Shown one piece after another: positions 8,562 to 16,790 of a stretch of 64,000 bases of DNA. The stretch comes from Dorea sp. D27 (GTDB taxonomy: Bacteria; Bacillota; Clostridia; Lachnospirales; Lachnospiraceae). Under the pieces are notes generated by a model, which ran no database searches, was not told the DNA's origin, and saw only the letters and a list, made by a program, of their open reading frames with translations. The stretch is from NCBI RefSeq assembly GCF_001185345.1, contig NZ_KQ236745.1, positions 378,478 to 442,477 on the forward strand. Reading direction: 5' to 3'. The position numbers were made by a program, and so were the translations under genes. How positions within the stretch are numbered: position 1 is the first letter of the stretch; every line of letters starts with the position of its first letter.

Positions 8562-10508
8562 ATGGAGAATCGGGTCAAGAAGTTTTCACTACATGTTGAT
8601 AGGAAGGAATTGGGCCGGAAGTTCAAGCGGGTCAGGAAGAAGAAAGCGTTTTGGATTATGGCGGCAATTATGGCGGTGCTTCTTCTGGCAATGGCGGCCG
8701 GGCTCATTATACGGGCGAAGGGAAAGACTCGTCAGGCGGCGGAGATGACGGTTCAGTCTGCAACGGCGGAAAAAGGGAACATCAGTACGACTGTAGCCGG
8801 CACGGGAACGCTTGAGAGCGGGGCGACTACGGACGTTGTGGTACCGACCGGTATTAAGGTAAAGGAGGTCCTTGTGGAGCCCGGAGACACGGTAGAGGAA
8901 GGTCAGATGCTGGCCACGCTCGATGAGGCGTCCATTGCCAGCGAGCTGCTGGAAGTAAAAGAAAGCAAAGAAAGTGTGCAGGAGCAGATTGACGGCCTGT
9001 CCAGCGATGCGGAGGAATCCGGCACGATGGAATACCTTGAGGCAAAGGTGCTGTACGGGCAGATGGAGGAGCTGGAAGCCGCGGAGGAATCTCTCGACAC
9101 GCTGCTGGAGACAAAGGCGGTAACGGCATCGTGTGCGGGTACGGTCGACAGTGTCAATGTGTCTGCGGACACGGAGATTATGCAGAGTACATCATCAGGG
9201 ACAGGCAGCAGTTCAGAAGATGCAGCCGCTGCAGATGCGTCGGGGACAGGAAACGAATCAGGCACTTCCTCCGGGGGCGTGGCCATGTCGGATACGGGCA
9301 GCAAAGCGGAGATTATCTTACTTTCTGCGGCGGACACAACATCGGGTGTCCAGAGCATTTCAGACTGTTGCCTTACTGTGGAGGCGCCGGCGGCCGGACA
9401 AAAGCCGCAGTCCGACATCAAAGAGACGGACGAATACGCAGGGACCATTACGTGGAACTGCGCGACGGACGTATTTCAGGCCGATACGGCTTACACGGCG
9501 ACCATTAAGCTGACGGCTAAGAGCGGGTATGAGTTTTCCTCCAACATTATCCCGGAGGTAAAAGGTGCCGATGTCACAGGCGAAGTCCTGAAAAGTGATT
9601 CCGGGGACAGCATACTTAAGATAAAGGCCAGATTTGCCAAGACGGCGGCACCGGGTACAGATGATGCGAAAAATAGCGGTCAGGAGGGCAGTTCTGCGTC
9701 GGGAAGTGCCACAGGCGGCCTGTCAGGAGGGAACGCCGGGACTGCCGGGGCGGAGGCCGCAGGGGCCTCCTTGGGGGATACCTCCGGAACAGGAAGCGCC
9801 GGTGCAGGGAGCGCGGCTTCGGGCGGCGGCACATCCGGCGGCGATACCGGCACTTCAGACAGCGGCGAATACAGCATATATGAAGCAGCAGCATTTACGA
9901 TTGCATCGGGAGAGGACATGACGGTATCCATCAATGTTGATGAGCTGGATATCCTGTCTGTGGAACAAGGACAGTCGGCCGCTGTCACACTGGATGCTCT
10001 GGATGGGGAGGAATTTGAAGGGACTATCACTAATGTAGCCCAGACGGCCTCTTCAGGCGGCAGCAGTGCGAAATATCCGGTGGAAATCACGTTGAGGAAG
10101 ACAGAGGGCATGATGCTGGGCATGAGCGCATCGGCAACCATTCGCATCGAGGAGTCGGAAAATGCGGTGCTTATACCGGTCAATGCTCTCCAGGAACAAG
10201 GGAACAGCACTTTCGTATATACAGGAAAGGATGAGAAGGGAAAATTGACGGATGAGGTTGAAGTAGAGACCGGTCTGTCCAATGGAAGCCAGGTGGAGAT
10301 TGTAAGCGGCCTGAGTGAGGGGGACACCGTGTATTATCTGAAGGCCGGCAGTACAGCTACGGAAGGGTCCGGCGGAGTGAAGGGCGGTCAGGATGGGATG
10401 ATGCACGGTGCCGACAGTATGCCGGATGGCGGTCAGATGCCAGGCGGCGAGATGCCGGATTCGGGAAGCATGCCACAGGGCGGGCCGGAAAACGGGGTGG
10501 AACAGTAA
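8562..10508 (+). CDS. MacA/HlyD-like periplasmic-adaptor-type protein with large low-complexity insert
   Basis: 648 residues from ATG 8562 (AGGAGGAG upstream). One N-terminal membrane helix lies near 27-48, followed by a lipoyl/barrel-sandwich half with the pattern VKEVLVEPGDTVEEGQMLATL near 95-115 and a short coiled coil near 120-165. A 250-residue insert (about 190-440) follows, with Ser/Gly-rich stretches around a small beta-type domain. The beta-barrel and membrane-proximal part resumes near 445 (MTVSINVDELDILSVEQGQSAAV) with GMSASATIRIE and AVLIPVNAL. The tail is rich in Gly, Met and Pro. It forms an operon with an ATPase and a permease, so it should be the adaptor of a MacAB-like exporter in a Gram-positive cell. 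Confidence 0.85.
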   Translation: MENRVKKFSLHVDRKELGRKFKRVRKKKAFWIMAAIMAVLLLAMAAGLIIRAKGKTRQAAEMTVQSATAEKGNISTTVAGTGTLESGATTDVVVPTGIKVKEVLVEPGDTVEEGQMLATLDEASIASELLEVKESKESVQEQIDGLSSDAEESGTMEYLEAKVLYGQMEELEAAEESLDTLLETKAVTASCAGTVDSVNVSADTEIMQSTSSGTGSSSEDAAAADASGTGNESGTSSGGVAMSDTGSKAEIILLSAADTTSGVQSISDCCLTVEAPAAGQKPQSDIKETDEYAGTITWNCATDVFQADTAYTATIKLTAKSGYEFSSNIIPEVKGADVTGEVLKSDSGDSILKIKARFAKTAAPGTDDAKNSGQEGSSASGSATGGLSGGNAGTAGAEAAGASLGDTSGTGSAGAGSAASGGGTSGGDTGTSDSGEYSIYEAAAFTIASGEDMTVSINVDELDILSVEQGQSAAVTLDALDGEEFEGTITNVAQTASSGGSSAKYPVEITLRKTEGMMLGMSASATIRIEESENAVLIPVNALQEQGNSTFVYTGKDEKGKLTDEVEVETGLSNGSQVEIVSGLSEGDTVYYLKAGSTATEGSGGVKGGQDGMMHGADSMPDGGQMPGGEMPDSGSMPQGGPENGVEQ

Positions 10509-10520
10509 AGGGGGACAGAT

Positions 10521-11192
10521 ATGATTACATTTCATGATGTATCGAAGATATACCGGATTGGCGGGGCGGAGGTACGCGCCCTCGACCGTGCGAGCATGCA
10601 GATAGAGGAGGGAGAATTTGTCAGCATAGTCGGTCCCTCCGGGAGTGGAAAGTCTACGATGATGAATATCATCGGATGTCTTGACATGGCGGACGAGGGG
10701 ACGTACACGCTGGACGGCCAGGCCATAGAAGCGTATTCCGAGTCAGAGCTGGCCCGGATACGGAATAAGAAGATAGGGTTTATTTTCCAGAGCTTTAACC
10801 TGATTGGAAATATGACAGCGTCAGAGAATATAGAGTTACCGCTGATTTACCAGAGGATGCCGAAAAATGAGAGAAAGGATAGGGTAATGGAAGCTCTTTC
10901 TAAAGTACGGCTGGAAGGAAGAGGGTCCCACAGGCCAAATGAGCTGTCTGGAGGACAGCAGCAGAGGGTTGCCATTGCAAGGGCGATTGCGACGTCCCCG
11001 TCACTTTTTCTTGCCGATGAGCCGACGGGGAATCTGGATTCCAAGACAGGTGAAGAGATTATGAACCTGTTCCACGAGCTGCACGAACAGGGAAATACGA
11101 TTGTACTCATCACCCACGACGATTCCGTAGCCAGCCAGGCGAATAGGAGTATCCATATACTAGACGGCAGGGTAGAGGAGGTAGAAGCATGA
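10521..11192 (+). CDS. ABC transporter ATP-binding protein (MacB/LolD type)
   Basis: 223 residues with Walker A GPSGSGKST near residue 40, Q-loop FQSFNL, signature LSGGQQQR near 140, Walker B LFLADEPTG and the H-loop ITHDD. The family drives MacB-like permeases that export peptides, lipids or drugs by a mechanotransmission cycle. The gene starts 12 bp after the adaptor, and its stop overlaps the permease start by 4 bp (ATGA), so the three are translated together. Confidence 0.95.
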   Translation: MITFHDVSKIYRIGGAEVRALDRASMQIEEGEFVSIVGPSGSGKSTMMNIIGCLDMADEGTYTLDGQAIEAYSESELARIRNKKIGFIFQSFNLIGNMTASENIELPLIYQRMPKNERKDRVMEALSKVRLEGRGSHRPNELSGGQQQRVAIARAIATSPSLFLADEPTGNLDSKTGEEIMNLFHELHEQGNTIVLITHDDSVASQANRSIHILDGRVEEVEA

Positions 11193-12370
11193 TACGGCAG
11201 GCTGTAAAAATGGCATGGAAATCGATAGCCTCAAACAAGATGCGCTCCTTTCTGACCATGCTCGGCATCATCATCGGTGTCATGTCGCTTGTCGTGCTTG
11301 TATCGCTCGTAAGCGGGACAACGGAATCCGTGACAGACCAGATTTCCAGCATCGGCACCAATCTGCTGACGGTCACGGTACAGGATGACAAAGGCAGGCC
11401 GTTGAAGTTGGCGGATGTATCCGAACTGGCGGAAGATGAAGAGCTAGAGGCGGCTGCGCCGGTGGCACAGAGCAGTGTGGCCGCAGCCAGTTCCTATTCG
11501 GAGGAATACATTTCCCTCTATGGGACGACCGGCGATTATTATGACATCCAGGGGCTGGAATTGTATGCGGGCCGGTTTATCAAAAATATTGACGTGGAAA
11601 AACATACGAACGTGGCGGTCATCAATGCCGGTCTCGCCACAGAGGTGATGGGGCGGATGGATGTGGCCGGCGAGACGATAAAGTTTAACGGGACGGAGTA
11701 TCAGATTATCGGCGTGCTGGCTGCGAAGGACAGTGATTCCAGCACAACGGAAAACTATGAGGCCTATATTCCGTACACGTCCCTCATCCGTCTTACGGAC
11801 GACGTATCGTCCGATGTGACGGCGTTCTGCGCGTCAGCAGCAAGTGAAGAGACGCTCGACGATGCACAGGACGCCCTGTCGGCGGCCTTGATGGAACGGT
11901 TCAACGAGGACGAGGATGCATTTACTGTTATCAACCAGTCCGCGGTCATGGAGGCCATGGAGAGTGTCACCGACACACTGGCGCTTCTGCTCGGCGGTAT
12001 TGCGGCGATTTCTCTGCTCGTGGGCGGTATTGGCATCATGAACATCATGCTTGTGTCCGTAACAGAACGTACGCGTGAAATCGGAATCCGCAAAGCAATC
12101 GGGGCAGGGAAAGGCACCATTATGCTTCAGTTTCTTATCGAGGCGCTCATGATCAGTCTGATGGGATGTGCCGTTGGAATCTTTCTGTCCTGGGTTACCC
12201 TTCGGATTATATCAGGAGTGGGCGGAGATGATATGAACTACGAGCTGAGGCTGGGTGTTGTCTGGATATCAATTGCATTTTCCATGGGTATCGGTATTAT
12301 CTTCGGCATATACCCGGCAGATAAAGCCGCCAAAAAGCAGCCGATTGATGCGCTCAGGTATGCCGGATAG
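11189..12370 (+). CDS. ABC transporter permease (MacB/FtsX family)
   Basis: 393 residues: an N-terminal membrane helix near 20-45 (MRSFLTMLGIIIGVMSLVVLV), an extracellular MacB_PCD domain to about 265, then three helices in the FtsX core including GGIGIMNIMLVSVTERTREIG near 285, typical of MacB. It overlaps the ATPase gene by 4 bp. With the adaptor upstream it completes a tripartite-style exporter lacking an outer-membrane part, as expected for a Gram-positive cell. No dedicated regulator is adjacent. Confidence 0.93.
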   Translation: MIRQAVKMAWKSIASNKMRSFLTMLGIIIGVMSLVVLVSLVSGTTESVTDQISSIGTNLLTVTVQDDKGRPLKLADVSELAEDEELEAAAPVAQSSVAAASSYSEEYISLYGTTGDYYDIQGLELYAGRFIKNIDVEKHTNVAVINAGLATEVMGRMDVAGETIKFNGTEYQIIGVLAAKDSDSSTTENYEAYIPYTSLIRLTDDVSSDVTAFCASAASEETLDDAQDALSAALMERFNEDEDAFTVINQSAVMEAMESVTDTLALLLGGIAAISLLVGGIGIMNIMLVSVTERTREIGIRKAIGAGKGTIMLQFLIEALMISLMGCAVGIFLSWVTLRIISGVGGDDMNYELRLGVVWISIAFSMGIGIIFGIYPADKAAKKQPIDALRYAG

Positions 12371-12430
12371 GCGGCCATCCGTGACAGATCTTAAGAAAGT
12401 ATGTTTCAGACGTCGTTGTGAAATAGAAAT

Positions 12431-13207
12431 ATGCTAGAGCAAAAATCTTCACAGCCGATTCAGAGACTGAAGACATACACGATACAGGATTTTACAGTTT
12501 CAGCCGCGGCGCCGTTTACGGTAACGCCGCTGGATGCACAGCTGATGACAGACGCACAGCATATCGACGCAAGAAAACGGGTACTGCACAGAGATGCGGC
12601 TTTTGTCCCTAAGCGTATCGGATACATCCCTTCCAGAGGTTCCGCGGCCGAACAGGCAGGCATTCAGTATATGGATCCGATAGCACCGGCGGAATCCCTC
12701 ATACTGGTCGGACATGGAGAAGCTCCGGTAAGTGCTGCCCAGGAGGGGACATTCGGAGATTACAGAGCTGGGGAGCTGGCGCTTTTGTTTGAAGTTAATA
12801 ATATACTGCCTGTAGGTTACAGTGGAGAAATATATCTAGACGGGTGCGATACCGGACAGAGATTTTTGAATCAGCAGGGAACATCTTATATTGAACATTT
12901 TAAGCAGGAACTGCAGGCTGCATATTTGGCGGCCAGTGTTAATCTGGGGAATTTTACGGTAAAAGGAAACATCGGTGAGGCTTTGACACAGGTGGCAGGC
13001 CGGGAACGAATTGATATTTCCGCGGTTAATATGGACCAGTTCAATGACAAGGTCGGGGAACTGCTCCGTAACGATGTGGGGAATCACTATCACGCAAAGT
13101 ATGGTACGGATGCTTCCAGCCGGGTGGCGGGAACACATGTGAGACTGGCAGACGCCGGAGGAACGAGAGGCGAGGTGCTCGGAAAAGCAGGGAAACTGGT
13201 AGTATAA
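12431..13207 (+). CDS. Caspase-fold-like cysteine-peptidase-type protein (C80/CHAT-like), unassigned
   Basis: 258 residues, no signal peptide or membrane span. The core SLILVGHGE (His95) and, 44 residues later, GEIYLDGCDTG (Cys139) form a His-Gly/Gly-Cys pair as in clan CD peptidases. The stretch between them, GDYRAGELALLF, resembles the GYSADELA segment of the MARTX cysteine protease domain (C80). The first 80 residues and the tail after 190 are not recognised. The ribosome site before ATG 12431 is weak (AAATAGAAAT), and the gene lies 60 bp after the exporter permease, ending before a convergent hairpin. Assignment to a family is by eye and tentative; a stand-alone form would be unusual. Confidence 0.55.
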   Translation: MLEQKSSQPIQRLKTYTIQDFTVSAAAPFTVTPLDAQLMTDAQHIDARKRVLHRDAAFVPKRIGYIPSRGSAAEQAGIQYMDPIAPAESLILVGHGEAPVSAAQEGTFGDYRAGELALLFEVNNILPVGYSGEIYLDGCDTGQRFLNQQGTSYIEHFKQELQAAYLAASVNLGNFTVKGNIGEALTQVAGRERIDISAVNMDQFNDKVGELLRNDVGNHYHAKYGTDASSRVAGTHVRLADAGGTRGEVLGKAGKLVV

Positions 13208-13229
13208 ATACATCATTGACATGGTATAA

Positions 13230-13270
13230 GCAAGGGACAGACAGCCGGAGGCGGCCAGTCTGTCCCTTGC
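13230..13270. terminator. Hairpin between convergent genes
   Basis: Thirteen-base perfect arms (GCAAGGGACAGAC at 13230-13242 and its complement at 13258-13270) around a 15-base loop lie between two convergent genes. There is no strong T-run on either side, but its position suits a bidirectional terminator. The GGGACAG core recalls the other long hairpins of the window. Confidence 0.6.
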
Positions 13271-13281
13271 ATGATACATGG

Positions 13282-13773
13282 CTATAATTTGATTTTCATG
13301 ACATCCACATCCAGATTCCAGAGAAACTTGTCCAGGTCTTTGAAGGACAGGAATACAGTCGCGGTGTTTTCCAGCGGATGTATTCCGAGACTTTTGCACC
13401 GTCCGAGATCCTTGTCAATAAAAAATTCTACCGCATGGTCAGCATCGTTCATAAGCCCGAAGGGAGAGACGCTGCCCTGCTTAAGCCCAAGATACTGTTC
13501 CAGCCGCTCTTCGGAGGCAAAGCTTAAGTTGCCCGCGCCAAGAGCACGGCCGAGTGATTTCAGGTCAACCGTCTTTTTCTCATCACAAGTCACGAGAAAG
13601 TGCCGCTTACCTTTGGCATCACGCAGGAACAGGTTTTTGCAGAGCGTTCCTTTGGCGGGAAGCCCCAGACGGTCCATATCCTCCATCGTGTGTACAGGCT
13701 CGTGTTCCACCACCTCGTATTTGATGTTCAGTTTGTTCAGTGCGTCGTATACGCGTTGTTTTTGATCTTCCAT
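13282..13773 (-). CDS. Prolyl-tRNA deacylase of the ProX/PrdX (YbaK) family
   Basis: 163 residues. The pattern VEHEPVHTMEDMD near residue 21, KNLFLRDAKGKRHFLVT near 46-62 and GSVSPFGLMND near 100 are typical of the free-standing editing domains that hydrolyse misacylated (Ala or Cys) tRNA-Pro. Residues CDEKKTVDLK match the conserved lysine region. AGGAG lies just before ATG 13773. The gene follows an XRE-cupin regulator by 16 bp and is presumably co-transcribed with it. Confidence 0.88.
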   Translation of the reverse strand: MEDQKQRVYDALNKLNIKYEVVEHEPVHTMEDMDRLGLPAKGTLCKNLFLRDAKGKRHFLVTCDEKKTVDLKSLGRALGAGNLSFASEERLEQYLGLKQGSVSPFGLMNDADHAVEFFIDKDLGRCKSLGIHPLENTATVFLSFKDLDKFLWNLDVDVMKIKL

Positions 13774-13789
13774 GTCTCTTGCTCCTTTC

Positions 13790-14344
13790 TTAATTCGGAT
13801 AGTGCACTACGATGCATGCAGTTATCATCCCTTTCCCTGTATTTTTGTAAATGTAGTCATCAAATGCATTATATGCGGCGGAATCGCCGGCTTCCAGCAC
13901 ATATTCCGTGTCCTTGAACACGAGCGTCAGTTGTCCGCTGTATACGGTGATGAACTCCTGGGTGCCTGCCATCTGCCTGTTTCCCGCCATCTGTCCGCCT
14001 TCGTCAAATTCGAAATCAAAGATTTCAAAATCCTGTCCGTCCCGGAAACTGAAGACCGGATAAAGCCGGTAACGGCCGTCATCGCTGATAAGAGGAGCGA
14101 CATCGGCTTTGCTTGTCCGGGAAAAGGGGGTCGGCTTCGGAGCAGTGAATGCGGTCACCGGTACTTTCAGGCCGAGAGAAAGCTTGTATACAGTGGAAAT
14201 CGTTGGATTTACTTCGCCCCGCTCCAACTGGCTCAGCATGCTTTTACTGATGGAGGTGAGGGAAGATGCCTGTTCAAGGCTCAATGCCTTGGCCTTGCGA
14301 ATCTCTTTTAAGTTATCTGCAATGAGCTGGTTTAAATCATCCAA
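13790..14344 (-). CDS. XRE-family regulator with C-terminal cupin
   Basis: 184 residues. An N-terminal helix-turn-helix (LKEIRKAKALSLEQASSLTSISKSMLSQLERGEVNPTI is the region, about residues 10-45) is followed by a cupin with TVYSGQLTLVFKDTEYVLEAGDSAAYNAFDDYIYKN-type barrel strands. This layout is that of PuuR/SutR-like sensors of small metabolites. The start is TTG 14344 with GGGAGGG upstream; the longer frame from 14398 would begin inside the promoter -10 at 14387-14392, so it is rejected. It is the first gene of a pair with the prolyl-tRNA deacylase. Confidence 0.85.
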   Translation of the reverse strand: MDDLNQLIADNLKEIRKAKALSLEQASSLTSISKSMLSQLERGEVNPTISTVYKLSLGLKVPVTAFTAPKPTPFSRTSKADVAPLISDDGRYRLYPVFSFRDGQDFEIFDFEFDEGGQMAGNRQMAGTQEFITVYSGQLTLVFKDTEYVLEAGDSAAYNAFDDYIYKNTGKGMITACIVVHYPN

Positions 14345-14386
14345 TTGGATCCCTCCCCGATATTCCGGTATATAGAATTTTTTTCT

Positions 14387-14415
14387 ATTATATTGCAAAC
14401 CAGGAAGAAAGTAAA
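14387..14415 (-). promoter_or_regulatory. Promoter for the XRE-cupin gene
   Basis: On the minus strand TTTACT, a 17-base spacer and TATAAT read toward the regulator gene. Its place fixes the TTG start at 14344. Confidence 0.6.
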
Positions 14416-14426
14416 GACAGGTTCTG

Positions 14427-14675
14427 CTACTTTTCTTTCTGCGCTGTTATGATCGTGTAGCTGCTGGCATTGATGGTTAATATACAGCCGTCAATGCGCA
14501 CATACCAGTTTTTTCCTTTTCTGGTGGCAGAGGCACCGGGCTGTTTTAGTTTTGCCTTGCACCAGTCAACCACCTGATCCGTTTCCAAAGAAAGGTTTCG
14601 CCTGATACGTAAGACACCCTGCTCCGTTGTATGTAAGCGGTCAAGATTAAGAAGCGGTTCATTCATTGTATCCAT
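14427..14675 (-). CDS. DUF3781-family small protein
   Basis: 82 residues. The pattern LHTTEQGVLRIRRNLSL, then VVDWCKAKL and KGKNWYVRIDGCILTINASSYTIITA covers the whole of this uncharacterised small family. No signal peptide or membrane span. AAGGAGATATAGAG precedes ATG 14675. It is oriented with its neighbours but separated from thiT by a terminator and from the XRE gene by a promoter, so it is likely its own unit. Function unknown. Confidence 0.8.
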   Translation of the reverse strand: MDTMNEPLLNLDRLHTTEQGVLRIRRNLSLETDQVVDWCKAKLKQPGASATRKGKNWYVRIDGCILTINASSYTIITAQKEK

Positions 14676-14729
14676 CTCTATATCTCCTTCGTGTTTTCTA
14701 ATAATGATACTACAAGATCTATTTTAAAG

Positions 14730-14774
14730 AAGGTGCCGCCAAACAGCAGAAAACGAACTGTTTTGCGGCACCTT
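14730..14774 (-). terminator. Intrinsic terminator of thiT
   Basis: Seventeen-base arms with one mismatch (AAGGTGCCGC…CAG at 14730-14746 and its partner at 14758-14774) lie 8 bp beyond the thiT stop. Read on the minus strand the hairpin is followed by TCTTTAAAATA. Confidence 0.8.
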
Positions 14775-14781
14775 TCTCTTG

Positions 14782-15348
14782 TTATGCGTCTGTCTGCCCC
14801 TTTACATATTTCAGCGCCTTCGTGACCGGCGGCAGCGATATGATGACGAGAGTAATCACAGCTTCAGCCCCAAGGTAAGAACCCTGGTAGAGTGCGGAAT
14901 AAGCCCACGGATTCATCCCGTCCGGCGCATAAGATGCAAAAAATATGACACCGGAGAGAAGAGAGCAGATAAACCTGCCAAGGACTCCCACGATATAACC
15001 CGTCTGCAGGCCATATTTCCTGTCTGAAAAGAGGCCCGACAAACCGAGCGCCCCGAAGGCAAGCGGATAATCGAGCACCACCTGAGGAATCGAGAGCATG
15101 TACGGATCTACGACAAACTGAAGTATTCCATAGGCGACCCCGGTCAGTAGACCATATTTCAGCCCATACCAATATCCTATGAGACAGATGAACAACATGG
15201 ATAATAAAGTGACGGAACCTCCCATAGGCATGTCCCACACTTTAATGTAAGAAGTCACCATAGCAAGAGCGATTCCAACTGCAGAAAAAACGAGTTTCTT
15301 AATGACAACACCTGAAGAAGTGCTTGTCTTGACACTTGATTTTGACAT
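14782..15348 (-). CDS. thiT: Thiamine ECF transporter substrate-binding subunit ThiT
   Basis: 188 residues with six hydrophobic segments. The motifs GGSVTLLSMLFICLIGYWYGLKYG near residue 43-66 and ASYAPDGMNPWAYSALYQGSYLGAE near 140-160 are the ThiT thiamine-pocket signatures (aromatic and Asn/Glu residues). It binds thiamine and works with a shared EcfAA'T module encoded elsewhere. A TPP riboswitch lies directly upstream, which confirms the substrate. The leading 20 residues are hydrophilic and serine-rich. Confidence 0.96.
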   Translation of the reverse strand: MSKSSVKTSTSSGVVIKKLVFSAVGIALAMVTSYIKVWDMPMGGSVTLLSMLFICLIGYWYGLKYGLLTGVAYGILQFVVDPYMLSIPQVVLDYPLAFGALGLSGLFSDRKYGLQTGYIVGVLGRFICSLLSGVIFFASYAPDGMNPWAYSALYQGSYLGAEAVITLVIISLPPVTKALKYVKGQTDA

Positions 15349-15361
15349 ATTAAATTCTCCT

Positions 15362-15440
15362 TCCTTACGCCGGCATTATCCGGATCAAGTTATAAGGGTC
15401 TGTGCACAACCGCGCACATCTCAGCCGCTTCGGCGCCCCG
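15362..15440 (-). promoter_or_regulatory. TPP riboswitch (THI element)
   Basis: On the minus strand the order is GGGGCGCC, GGCTGAGATG, GACCCTTATAACTTGATC, then GGATAATGCCGGCGTAAGGA: every conserved block of the TPP aptamer is present. Only about 13 bases separate it from the thiT ATG, and the end of the aptamer runs into the AAGGAGAA ribosome site, so control is probably at translation initiation rather than by a terminator. Confidence 0.97.
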
Positions 15441-15496
15441 TTCCATTACTATAATAGTCAGAAAATACAGATGTGTCAAGTACGGGGGTTGTACGG

Positions 15497-15536
15497 AAGG
15501 GGTCAGACCCCTATGGCCATAGGGGTCTGACCCCTT
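15497..15536. repeat. 40-bp perfect palindrome built from GGGGTCAGACCCC units
   Basis: Two 20-base arms pair without a loop. Each arm contains GGGGTCAGACCCCT, itself nearly self-complementary, so the element can fold as one long or two short hairpins. It lies between the TPP riboswitch and the CPBP protease gene, which are divergent, so it is not an obvious terminator. Confidence 0.85.
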
Positions 15537-15568
15537 TGAATTGTTTCAAAGAATTTATACTTTTTTAA

Positions 15569-15597
15569 TTGCATGTTATGGTAATGAGAAGTAGAAT
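15569..15597 (+). promoter_or_regulatory. Promoter for the CPBP protease gene
   Basis: TTGCAT, 17 bases, TAGAAT, ending 33 bp before the ATG at 15631. Confidence 0.5.
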
Positions 15598-15630
15598 AGA
15601 GAGAGTAATTGAAAGAAAGTGAGGTTTAAT

Positions 15631-16572
15631 ATGGAACAGCAGCAAAATGGAACACCGCCTGTACCTGTCGAGAGCGGCGGTAAGCGGTTCATGCGTCTGT
15701 GGGGTCCGCTGCTCATCAAGTGGGGAATCGCGTTCGCCACGATGATGGCCGGTGCTATGGTATGTTCTTTCTTATATATGTCAGCGCATTATGACGCGGC
15801 TATGAAAGCGATGGAGAATCAGGAGCAGATGATGAACCTGTATAATGCCATACTTGAGGAACTCATGAAATGGCAGACGGCTATTGAAGGGATAGCGGCA
15901 TTTATCACCATACCTGTGATGCTTATATTCTTTCACAAGGACAGGGTGAAGGAGCGGGCGGCAGGAATCCTTCCTAACAAGAAAGCACCTATATGGAAAT
16001 ACAGTGCCGTGCTGCTGATGTCAGTGGCGATGTGCTGGGGACTGAACAATCTGATTGCAATCAGCGGGGTGTCCGCCATAAGCGGTACTTACGAGGAGAC
16101 GATGGAGATACTTTATACGCCGCCTCTGCTGATTCAGGTCATCTGTCTTGGAATTCTTGTGCCAATTTGTGAGGAACTCGTATTCCGGGGACTCATGTTC
16201 AAACGTATGAGGGCAAGAGCGGGATATCTGCAGTCTGCCATATACTCATCTGTCGTGTTCGCGATACTGCATGTGAACCTTGTGCAGATGATCTACAGCT
16301 TTGTACTTGGCCTGATGCTGGCATACATTTACGAAAAATATGGTTCGATAAAGGCACCTGTGGCTGCTCATGTAGTCATGAACATATTCTCGGTGCTGGC
16401 AACGAAATACGAGCTTCTAGACTGGCTGGCAGCAGATATCATGAGGATAGGGATCGTCACAGTCGTATGTGCGGCAGTAGCGGCAACGATGTTCGTATTC
16501 ATACAGAGAATTGAAGAAAGACCGGATTATCCAAATAAACCGGGTGAAAATGAAAATCTGGCGGCTATATAA
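15631..16572 (+). CDS. CPBP-family intramembrane metalloprotease
   Basis: 313 residues from ATG 15631 (GTGAGG upstream); a GTG at 15619 is in frame. About eight membrane segments. EELVFRGLMFKRMR near residue 188 supplies the EExxxR motif, FAILHVNLVQMIYSFVLG near 210 the second histidine motif, and HVVMN near 248 the last one, so the active site is complete. The family includes Rce1-like CAAX proteases and bacteriocin self-immunity proteins. No bacteriocin gene is nearby. It lies alone between a repeat and a terminator. Confidence 0.92.
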   Translation: MEQQQNGTPPVPVESGGKRFMRLWGPLLIKWGIAFATMMAGAMVCSFLYMSAHYDAAMKAMENQEQMMNLYNAILEELMKWQTAIEGIAAFITIPVMLIFFHKDRVKERAAGILPNKKAPIWKYSAVLLMSVAMCWGLNNLIAISGVSAISGTYEETMEILYTPPLLIQVICLGILVPICEELVFRGLMFKRMRARAGYLQSAIYSSVVFAILHVNLVQMIYSFVLGLMLAYIYEKYGSIKAPVAAHVVMNIFSVLATKYELLDWLAADIMRIGIVTVVCAAVAATMFVFIQRIEERPDYPNKPGENENLAAI

Positions 16573-16586
16573 GCTGCCAGATTTTT
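16553..16586 (+). terminator. Intrinsic terminator after the CPBP gene
   Basis: AAATCTGGC pairs with GCCAGATTT across the stop codon of the gene, and the 3' arm runs into TTTTTT. Confidence 0.85.
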
Positions 16587-16685
16587 TAATGCACGATAAT
16601 GGCAGAAGCAGCCGAAAGTGAATATATTGTAAAAGCGGACCTTATTATTCTATGAAGATAATTGTTACGAAATTATTAAATTTTA

Positions 16686-16714
16686 TTGCAAAATTTGGCA
16701 GTATAAGGTATAAT
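16686..16714 (+). promoter_or_regulatory. Promoter for the first NlpC/P60 gene
   Basis: TTGCAA, 17 bases, TATAAT; about 77 bp of leader precede ATG 16791. Confidence 0.75.
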
Positions 16715-16790
16715 CATTCCTAGATGTAGGGGTACTATGTCTATGTTAGACGAATGAGGGAGTTAAAAATAAGTAAAAAGGATGATTAGT

